A stretch of 60,000 nt of DNA from Bolinopsis microptera (lineage: Eukaryota; Ctenophora; Tentaculata; Lobata; Bolinopsidae). Positions 53,101 through 60,000 of the stretch are shown here, one piece after another. Both the position numbers and the translations under genes were made by a program. Each line of letters begins with the position of its first letter. The stretch's first letter is position 1. A model generated the notes under the pieces. It did not search any database. It was given only the letters and a program-made list of their open reading frames with translations, and was not told the origin of the DNA. Location of the stretch: the NCBI RefSeq assembly GCF_026151205.1, contig NC_087084.1, positions 6,257,538 to 6,317,537 on the forward strand, given 5' to 3'.

Positions 53101-56100
53101 GTTCTATGTAGCCCACGTTCCTTTTGTAGAGGATGTCTCCTGGTTGAAGTGTTTTTGTCATGACAAAGTTTGATGACGTCAGGACAATGTCAGGTTGGGG
53201 GATGATGATATCTGGGGGTTTTGGTGGAAGTAACGGGGCTTCCGAGGTTTGTGAGACGTTGTCTGTTGATAGTGCAGTTCCAGCTGCTGATACTACAGTT
53301 CCAGCTATTGATTGTGCAAGTGAAATTCTTGATTGTGCACGTGAACGTCTTGATTGTGCACGTGAACTTCTTGATGGTGCGACTGATGGTGCGACTGAAC
53401 CAGCAATTGATATAGCATCATAGTCCGGTGGTTCATCATCTTCACTATCATAATCCGGCAGTGGCGTGGCACTCCCTGACTTAGGAGTACCCTCACCCAG
53501 CGTTGTGACGTCATCACCCATCACTGTGACGTCATCATCTTCAACCACCCCCGGTATGATGAGATCTGGCTGTGGAATGTGAATATCTGGACCTCGTACA
53601 ACAATAAGCTGATCTCCTTTAACCATCAGTTTAGTTCCATCCTCCAACTCAAGGAGAGTGTACTTAATACTACCCCGGAAATCTGTCTCCGCCCAAAGTA
53701 TCAGTTTGGAGAAAGCTGGTTCTTGGGTCTTCTCATCAAAGCCTAGCACGAGATCCCCTAAAATGAGTTCGTCAAGACGGAGTGTCATTACTTGTCCACT
53801 ACGAATGACAATGATGAGAGAGTCTGGGGACATTTTGTAGATGAGGGACGAGGGTGGGAGGATATCAAGATGTTTCTTGTGGAAGATGATATCTAGATAT
53901 ATATATCAAGATGTTTCTATCTAGATATATATGCTGCCTTTCTGCTCTCTTGGTTATTGATCTTCAGTGTATGTCCCACATCATCTTTTTATATTATTGA
54001 TCCTAAAACACAAACGATTTAGGGAAAATACCCATGATAAGGAAAGAAAGTGTTACTTTTGAAAACCAGGAGAAAATACATAGAACAGTATTTCCTCCAA
54101 AAAAAGAAATCACCAGAAAGTTAATTTTAATATACATATTATCAGATACTATGCAATGATGATATTACTATATTACATGATTACATGATACTATCGATAA
54201 TTGAAAAACAAAAAGGATGAATCATATGACTAACTCCTCAAGCTGGATCGTAATCCCTTAACAGATTGAAATTGAGTCACTTAGGTAACGTTAAGATTAT
54301 ATTATGGGGCAGTGGAATTAGCGGGCTGTGATGAATGACTTGCCACCCCATGGCAACATAAAACATATTGGCTCTTTTACATATAATTGTAAAAACTTCC
54401 ATGAGGATAGTTCTAGAATTTATATCTTGAATTGTCAGGAAACTCTGTAAATTATAATACATTTCAAAACCTTGTGAGTTATTTGATGTGTTAAACTAAA
54501 CAATCGTATGATGCAAAGTTATATACTACGCTGTTAATTAATCAGACCTGAGAGTACCTAAAGGCTGCAAATTGGGCGAATTTTCCAGCTTAATCACGGT
54601 GTTTTTTCCTCCAAATTTGCGGCACAGCATTTAAGACAGGTTTGAGGTTTGGGATCGCACTATTTGCAAAATGTTACCGCACCTACATGAAGTTGCCTCT
54701 GTCATTATTTAATTAATTAATTGATTAATTATCCATTGAAATAACACCCCTCCTAGTTGAGACACACGAATACTACTGTGACAGGCACTTTCTAATTCCA
54801 GTAGCCAGTATCGTGGTTATACTTCCCGTTATCTGGTTCAAGAACATCAGCGCTTTCGGTTATGTGAGTTCCATTTAATTATAATAGATAAATAATTTGT
54901 AGTGTTTGTAGTCAATATTTTTTATGAGCTATTCTTAGTTCGAAGTCACTCAGGTTTTCCAGTTACCAAGTTACCACATGTTACCAAGTTATCACATGTT
55001 ACCAAGTGACTAAGTTACTACAAGTTTTCAAGTTTCCACATATTACCAAGTTAATAAGTTACCACAGGTTTTCAAATTACCAAGTTACCAAATGTTACCA
55101 AGTGACTAAGTTACTAAAAGTTTTCAAGTTACCACATATTACCAAGTTAATAAATTACCACAGGTTTTCAAGTTACCACATGTTACCAAGTTACTAAGTT
55201 ACCACATGTTTTCAAGTTACCACTTGTTACCATGTTACCACAGGTTTTCAAGTTACCACAGGTATTAAAGTTACCACATGCTACCAACTTCAAGCCCCAA
55301 ACACAATAAAACCCCTCAACACAACAGCAAAACTAAAGTCCACTAGCTTAATAACACAGCAGAGCAGCAGATGTAAACATTGTGCAGATTAATGTGCGTT
55401 TCCATCACAGAGATTGTGTAGTCTCCTAATGTGGGACGTACTTAATGTGGTATAAAATGCGGTGATCTTATGGAATTTAGCTGGGCGGGCCAGAATAATT
55501 AGCGATGTTGAGATATGTGTGGCAAATTAAGTGTGCTCCAGGGTTAGAGTATATTAGAGTGTTATAGTTTTGGTGTTACGTTAGTTCTGGTCCACCCTGT
55601 ACTTAATAGATCAATAGAAAAGTCAACAAAACCAGTTCAGTTATGTTTATACCAATAAATGTGGATTCTGGTGGGGAGGTGAGGCATATTTTTGTTGACA
55701 TGTGACATTAATTCTGGGTTTTGATTGGTCAATAGTGAAAGCTGATTGGTTAATTGCTGTCACATGTCAAAAAATATGCCTCACCTTCTCAGTTCTTACC
55801 TGTATTCACATCTTTTATGTCATTATATTCATGATGAATTAATGATGATGAATAAATGATGAATTAATTAATTATCGTAAGTTTCTTGATGTTATTTTAT
55901 GTAATTTTATGTAATTAATTATAAAATTAGTTATGTAATTAATTATCGCAGGTAAGTTTCTTCTCTGTAGCCAGTGTGTTCTACTTAGTGGCAGCAGTAT
56001 TTGTTGAGTACCTAACTACGGAACAGAGGACACCTGTTAACCTGTGGTAACGTTGTTAATTTATCTTATTTGTGTGATATTTTGTACACGTGACAGAGAT

Positions 56101-59100
56101 TAATCAATCAAAACTAAGAATCACTGTCACGTGTCAGAACAAATATTGTTCACCAGAATCCAGATCAATGTTATATTTAAAAGAGTTTTAAAGACTTTTA
56201 AAACATTTGCAATTTGTTTCTTTGTAGTAGCACAAAATAAATCTGTTCTATCAGGCTGAATTTCATTTGTTAATAAATAGTTATGAATTGCTAATTTATT
56301 ATCTATTTATAAATAGTTATCTACATTCTACTTGAATTTGTTTTGTGGGATTATGTTTTGACAAATCTAAAAATATTGTATTGATAAATAATTAAAGTTG
56401 GTTAGTGGGGAAATATTTATTGTACACATATATTTTTTTACATAGTGCGATGATATTTTGTAGACATGTGTGATGATGTGATGTCATAAATTTTACTTTA
56501 CCTTTACTTTACTTTGACTTGAATTAAGAATAGCCTTGAGACTGTTAAATGTCATTTTACTCCCTTTTTTCATAACAGCATAACCTAAAGTAATATATCT
56601 CTCAGGTATCCACCGGCCAATACAGACCCTCTCACCATACTAAGTGTGTTACCAAGCATGTCATTCGCATACCAATGTCACATGACATCTGTCCCACTGT
56701 ACGCTGAACTGGCTGGAAGATCTATTAACAAATATATGGGTAAGCTTGCATGAAGTGCCTTACTTTTTGAAACAATTCTTTTTGTTTGCCGTGTATTTTA
56801 AACTTTTCTGGGTTGAGTTGTTTTTCATATTATTGCCACTGTCCGTCCACTATTTGCGGAATATCAGGAACGCGCGCGTACTCTTTTGAGATATATGTGG
56901 CGCGCACGCATGTTTCAAATTTATAGCGCGCCTACCTACCTGCCTAGGTCGATCCAGATGAAATCTGGAACGAGTTTCGTGTCAACGCTTCTCTCCATTT
57001 ATCCCTATCACACATGAGTAAACGCAGCTGGTCAGGTTCCATTCCAGTGTCTTCAAGTAGGACGTCCGGGAAGGTCTTATGTGGTCGTCCTCGATAACGC
57101 TGGCCATAGGATGGTTGCCAGAAAAGGAGTTGTTGAGCAGGTTGGTCCTGTAGACGGTAGACATGTCCTGCAAAACGAAGTCTTCGTGTCTTTATAGTAT
57201 CTGTCACCGATGGAATCTTTCCATAAAGAACGGAGTTAGGTGTATGTGATTTCCATGAGATACCAAAGACCCTTCGTAGCATTCTAGTATAAACACCGTC
57301 TAGTGCTCTGATATCAGCCTTTTTAAGAGTCCAGGTTTCTGCACCATACAGCAGAACAGGTTCTACTGCAGTTCGAAAAATCTTAGTCTTGATCTTCCTG
57401 GACATATTAGATTTCCAAAAAGCATCTAGACTCTGTAAAGCTTTCCATGCGAGGCCTTTCCTGACATTGATGTCTCTGCTTGTTGAGGCTATAAAGGATC
57501 CAAGGTACTTAAAGTCATGAACTTCTTCTAAAGGGTTGCCGTTAATAAAGACTCTATCGTCTGAGTTGACAGGTCGCGGGATGTTATAGGACATGTATTT
57601 GGTCTTTCCGATGTTAATAAGGAGACCATAACGGGCTGCTATGTCAGAAATGCTTTGGCAAAGGCGGCCATTTTCGCTGAAGCTGTCAGTAATTGTTGCT
57701 AGGTCATCGGCGAAGTCCAAATCAGCAATGTAGTTACTTCCAACTTTAAACCCATCACGTGGCCCTATTGCTAGTCTTAGTATGAAATCCAGGACGATGA
57801 TAAAAATGAGAGGTGCAAGAACATCGCCCTGGAGAATTCCGAGGTTGGTAAGGAATTCTAAGGTTATACCTTCAGGGGTCATGATTTTAGCCTTGGTGTT
57901 GATGTAGAGTGACATAATGGCTTTTATGATTTTTTTAGGAAAGCCGTAGGAAGCCAGGATGTCGGGAAGATGCGATCTGAAGATGCAGTCAAAGGCCTTT
58001 GAGAAGTCAATAAAGGAGATGACACAAGGAAGCTGGAAGTTCACAACCTCTTCGATGATACGTCTAAGAGCCAGAATCTGTTCACGAGTCCCTCTTCCAG
58101 GCCGGAAACCATTCTGGTTGTATCGGAGGCGAGGTTCTATGTGGCTCCTGATTCGGTTTAGAAGCAGCCTGTTGTAGATTTTCGTGGCAACAGGGAGGAT
58201 GGAGATGCCTCTGCTATTTTCAGGACAGAACTTTTTAGCTCCTTTGGGTATAGGAAGAATGGCAGTGACAAGGAGCTCTTCCGGGGCTTTACCAGTAGCT
58301 AGCATGTTGTTGAACAAAGATAGTAAAGTAGTGTCCAAGTCAACACACTTGTACAGCAGAGAAGGAATTCCGTCATGACCGTACGTGTCCTTTGTCTGCT
58401 TGAGAGCTGTAGATAGTTCATCTGCTGAGAACGGTGACGTTTCAATTGGGAGTTCTGGCTTTTGGACTTCAAAGCTACCCATTCTGATGTTGTCAGCAGG
58501 ATTGTAAAGCAGTTTGCTGTAGTGGTCAGTCCACGCCTTTGCTCGATCTGCCTTGTTTCTATATCCAGGTAATGGAGACATAGATTTAGGCTTACGATTG
58601 GTAAGGTCATTTATAAGCTTCCACGCAATACCAGAGCTGTTTGATTTCGTCTGCCATGCTGCATACCCTGGGTGGTTTGCGCGCAATATATGCAAACGTA
58701 CGTACGTAACTGCATATATTTAATATATGTACTATCATGTCATGTGCGTGGGGTGGCCAAGTGGGGTGCCATCAGAAGATATTTCCTTGGATCGTGTATG
58801 CGATTGTGTATGCATTTTGCGCGCCGCACGTACGTTACAATATTTATATTAGTAAAATTTACGAAAATAAGCTTTCAAAGGTCTCACTAAACTGCTCGTA
58901 TTTATAGACACTATGATATGAACAACTAAATAGTAAATAGCACCTTAAACCCAATCTGGAACCACTTCTAAGGGCCGCACTCACACCAGAAAATCTATAA
59001 TTCAAATCAAAAATCTTTACTCGGCCCTGCATGCGATTTGTGTTCCCGGGTAGATGGCATGTGTTTCGAAGGTTAAATAAGTAGCACCTGTCCCAAACCA

Positions 59101-59943
59101 TCAGAAAACCCGAGTTATGGCCAAAAAAGTTATGATCCCTTCAAAATAAAAAACGACAATAAAGTTTAAATTGAGATAAGTTATAATCCTTACTGTAGCC
59201 AGTCTTGCCTCAACTCTCTACAGATCTGACTCATTGTTCCTTATACCATGAAACTTGTCAGGTTCTGTAGTTCGTTTCAAGAATCTCACTAAGGTATCTT
59301 CTAAACAATTATTGTTTTGCCCATTCTATCCCCAATTGGATATGAACCTTGATGGACATATATTACATGCCCCATTCCAACAAACCAGCGAACAAAAACT
59401 TAGAAATCTGGGAAGCCTAAGATCAAATTGAGTAGTCAAAATAGTATCTTTTTTATTATATAACAATAGTGATACCTTTTAGTGGAAATGTGCAGACACT
59501 ACTGTTAAGTCGTCTTCAAAATGATCAAGAATAAGTCATAATTAGTCGAAATAAGCCGTCGCAACCCCAGTATATCTATGCAAACTTTCCTCAGCACACC
59601 GAAAGGTTTCTCCATCAATTTTCACATCAATTTTCGTTGTGTTCCATACATAGCAAACTGTTCTTTTTTCAAACTTCATTCACTTAACATATTCACACAT
59701 TAACCCCCACCTGGTTACAATCTCACCCGCTAACCCTTCCTTCCTCAGTTATCGTAGGAGTGGCCATGTTTCTAGCAACCACCTCCTACCTTGTGGTCGG
59801 CTACACTGGATTTGCTATCTACGGTTCCTCGGTAGATCCTGATATCATCCTCAGTTTTCCGTCTGGCTCGATAATCATGACAGTGGGAAGAGTAGCCGTT
59901 ACCCTTGCCATCTGCATGACTTACCCTATTGTGCTGTTTATTG
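47140..59943 (+). CDS. SLC38-type amino-acid transporter (SLC38A7/A8-like), 3' part outside the window
   Basis: Sodium-coupled neutral amino-acid transporter of the AAAP family. Exons: 47140-47228, 47515-47618, 47849-47938, 48665-48759, 49032-49143, 54757-54863, 55952-56046, 56606-56739, 59749-59943, all GT-AG and in phase; 340 residues lie in the window and at least the last helices lie beyond it. A polar N-terminus (MSGPAANKYVTLDEDTDS) precedes the first helix GGIFILMNAVLGAGVLEFPYMF, which carries the family's substrate-binding GAG segment. Later helices include LTAQVALILYCSGSNIAY and SFAYQCHMTSVPLY, the latter matching the F-Q-C-H-x-S-S-V-P block of SLC38A7/A8. The extracellular loop (VETHEYYCDR) is short. 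Vertebrate SLC38A7 is lysosomal, but I cannot infer location here. Introns hold a Hint gene, a P-like element and a LINE. The exon ending at 49143 has a splice-site-derived array. Confidence 0.88.
48070..48210. repeat. GATCAGTGCCGGGGG repeat with a poly-G run
   Basis: Three copies of a unit containing CAGTGCCGGGGG and TACATGATCCCCC; the middle copy has expanded to a G-tract of about 22 bases. The units are inverted-repeat-like (GATCCCCC against GGGGGATC). Confidence 0.8.
49144..49585 (+). repeat. 11-bp array (GTTACTAATAC, about 39 copies) starting at a 5' splice site
   Basis: The SLC38 exon ends ACTACAG|gttactaatac at 49143 and the first intronic base is the first base of the array. The exon itself contains GTTACAAATAC, one mismatch from the unit, just before the splice site, so the array may have grown from an exon/intron-junction duplication. 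Confidence 0.9.
50067..52173 (+). mobile_element. 2.1-kb DNA transposon with 8-bp target duplication, P-element-like (tentative)
   Basis: Ends are GGGGGTAATGCAACGACC and the inverted GGTCGTTGCATCACCCCC (one mismatch). The 8 bases TTGCCAGC occur at 50059-50066 and 52174-52181. Next to the ends lie direct repeats containing TGTCAGTATTTGA...AACTGACA hairpins and 10-bp ATTAATGGTC arrays, about ten copies on the left and five on the right. Confidence 0.85.
50325..51890 (+). CDS. Transposase-like protein, C-terminal part, possibly P-element/THAP9 type
   Basis: The frame is open from 50325 to the TAA at 51888-51890. The first in-frame ATG is at 50424, so either a short product of about 488 residues is made or an upstream exon is joined at the possible acceptor gcggcttag before 50325. 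The N-terminal third is helical. WFLSSDQNEQLFARIR resembles the Q/D-x-L/E-x-x-F-x-x-I/L-R block of P-type transposases and, with the 8-bp duplication, is the reason for the tentative call. It is followed by a serine/acid-rich linker (DDESDHESEDN) and a basic region (KRRRTVVQGK). No THAP zinc finger and no clear catalytic triad are visible; the copy may be an internal-deletion derivative, or the family may be a different one with 8-bp duplications. Confidence 0.45.
   Translation, partial: VNTDERIKTASQSELSKLEYPPVFYFNKTGDFPMQDICHELKKLVNCLHYLSTRFIIMADSDSIEDTKFTLNWGMILKLATESEEFRDSVSLTTLQHSDRQNPQCAAELTATWDVLKQAGFLSLSAYLKAGFLLLAAFYDKSLTVSERAENAWTVFAFFTLWGEHSKKLNTSENFITRESFKDLITAANGLVLYFVDLICNHPKAPVVPWFLSSDQNEQLFARIRVGRHSGRRTQIDSTRVPEAMGCYNRLLEVENTLDVECGTSVHKTAYTRGKTLFRSEWSKHPEKKIAVDFGGSVKMSNLIIQSLKRGSKIGEELFVSSSSYGSSYLSGDNGNVISERRRSLQFPLSYGSEQQSDDESDHESEDNFSDYEDEELVDSSTKVVTKYCNQGKTNFGAKSRRKRFFGLALDTSIGLYRPVCKGLAEPELCNAQEVQVGGTITGILITGKDEKRRRTVVQGKVLSISVKTSKASQRKGNARSGERRPAVAICIEHDMSSQCWVKTQDGSIISLDWENVVVMV
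52436..52807. other. 3' flank of the Hint gene, non-coding
   Basis: AT-rich sequence followed by a poly-C run at about 52787-52802. On the minus strand an AATAAA (52649-52654) lies about 155 bases after the Hint stop codon. Confidence 0.5.
52808..53833 (-). CDS. Hint/Hog-domain protein with lost catalytic residues and a PPxY insertion
   Basis: Single exon, 341 residues, ATG at 53833, stop at 52808. Residues 1-80 fit the first half of a Hedgehog-type Hint module (PDSLIIVIRSGQVMTLRLDE, GDLVLGF, then LLELEDGTKLMVKGDQLIVV). Residues 226-282 fit the second half (TLQPGDILY, GYIELKEITPV, TTSGTILINNVAVSCYH). In active Hint modules the domain starts with a cysteine and the strand corresponding to 70-78 carries T-x-x-H. 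Here there is no cysteine at or before M1 and the T-x-x-H position reads KGDQ, so self-cleavage is not expected. Between the halves lie about 140 residues of disordered sequence with acidic runs, a PPDY (PPxY) motif at 135-138 and SRAQS repeats, bracketed by two copies of a PDI-x-IPQPD motif. No signal peptide is seen. It lies antisense in an SLC38 intron. Confidence 0.75.
   Translation of the reverse strand: MSPDSLIIVIRSGQVMTLRLDELILGDLVLGFDEKTQEPAFSKLILWAETDFRGSIKYTLLELEDGTKLMVKGDQLIVVRGPDIHIPQPDLIIPGVVEDDDVTVMGDDVTTLGEGTPKSGSATPLPDYDSEDDEPPDYDAISIAGSVAPSVAPSRSSRAQSRRSRAQSRISLAQSIAGTVVSAAGTALSTDNVSQTSEAPLLPPKPPDIIIPQPDIVLTSSNFVMTKTLQPGDILYKRNVGYIELKEITPVTQKGFCRPITTSGTILINNVAVSCYHNLKEKPITGDKVFSAQEQGRVGYAPLVFFRRFFKGNVAHLDPMDEPEEPHCYGVLFNKIFRDKK
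53834..54756. other. Upstream region of the Hint gene, no other gene seen
   Basis: Contains a short duplication of ATATCAAGATGTTTCT (53866-53920) with ATATATAT stretches that may serve as promoter for the Hint gene. CTTGCCACCCCATGGCAACA near 54340 recurs at 14237. Otherwise AT-rich intron. Confidence 0.4.
54957..55290. repeat. Degenerate ACCAAGTTACCACATGTT array
   Basis: About a dozen imperfect 15-26 bp units built from GTTACCA and GTTTTCAA words in the SLC38 intron. They do not include the donor at 54863. Confidence 0.75.
55291..55951. other. SLC38 intron, nothing recognised
   Basis: AT-rich, ending in a TTAATTA-rich tract before the acceptor tatcgcag at 55951. Confidence 0.4.
56047..56605. 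other. SLC38 intron, nothing recognised
   Basis: AT-rich with no coding signal. Confidence 0.4.
56944..58695 (-). mobile_element. 5'-truncated LINE with intact reverse-transcriptase frame
   Basis: The open frame covers 584 codons from the truncated 5' end near 58695 to the stop at 56944, with no ATG at the 5' limit. The endonuclease domain is missing. RT motifs: FIDFSKAFDCIF, GILQGDVLAPLIF, LDFADDLATI. The C-terminus has LLYGAETWTLKKAD, RRLRFAGHVYR and YRGRPHKTF. It belongs to the same broad group as the LINE at 30173 but to a different family. It is antisense in an SLC38 intron. GCGCGC occurs at both flanks, but I cannot define a convincing target duplication. Confidence 0.88.
58700..59748. 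other. SLC38 intron, nothing recognised
   Basis: AT-rich with ACGTACGT and GCGCGC pieces near the LINE border and no coding signal. Confidence 0.45.
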
Positions 59944-60000
59944 GTGGGTGGGGGCCTTTTCCGCATTTTTCAGATACTTAGGATGAGTCTTGAATTAACA

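Overview
The window is nuclear DNA from an animal. The genes are split by many GT-AG introns, the intergenic DNA is AT-rich and full of simple repeats, the interstitial telomere-type repeat is TTAGGG, and the gene set (P4-ATPase, Amt-type ammonium transporter, SLC38 transporter, pentraxin, Hint/Hog-domain protein, BTB protein) is metazoan. I cannot place it more precisely than an invertebrate or early-branching animal.

Two large plus-strand genes make the frame. A phospholipid-flippase (P4-ATPase) gene enters from the left edge. Its first visible exon is at 4946 and it ends at 39419, or at 40264 through a second possible last exon. An SLC38-type amino-acid transporter starts at 47140 and runs off the right edge. 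Other genes sit inside the introns of these two. Inside the P4-ATPase are an acidic single-pass membrane protein (1095-3023, minus), a 98-residue two-exon gene (4259-4719, minus), an 11-exon ammonium transporter (6298-10964, minus), an intronless BTB gene (18088-19479, plus) and a pentraxin/coiled-coil/membrane gene (23173-26214, minus). Inside the SLC38 gene is a Hint-domain gene (52808-53833, minus).

Mobile DNA is plentiful. There is a mariner element with a full open reading frame, clean 30-bp ends and a TA duplication, sitting inside a pentraxin coding exon. There are two LINEs: one long, with a (TAG)n tail and a 9-bp target duplication, and one truncated at its 5' end. Two short hAT-type MITEs have perfect 8-bp duplications. 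A 2.1-kb element with an 8-bp duplication and a P-element-like protein is nested in a diverged MITE. A GC-rich element near 42.4-43.5 kb and a palindromic element near 45.2-46.5 kb could not be assigned.

The most striking pattern is that tandem arrays begin at, or contain copies of, splice sites. Five 5' splice sites (P4-ATPase exons ending at 20043, 30108 and 35909; SLC38 exon ending at 49143; ammonium-transporter exon ending at 7541) and two 3' splice sites (P4-ATPase exons starting at 29917 and 37434) are reiterated. One exon, 29917-30108, has copied splice sites on both sides. The second unusual item is a Hint-domain protein that has lost its recognisable catalytic residues and carries a PPxY-containing insertion between the two halves of the fold.
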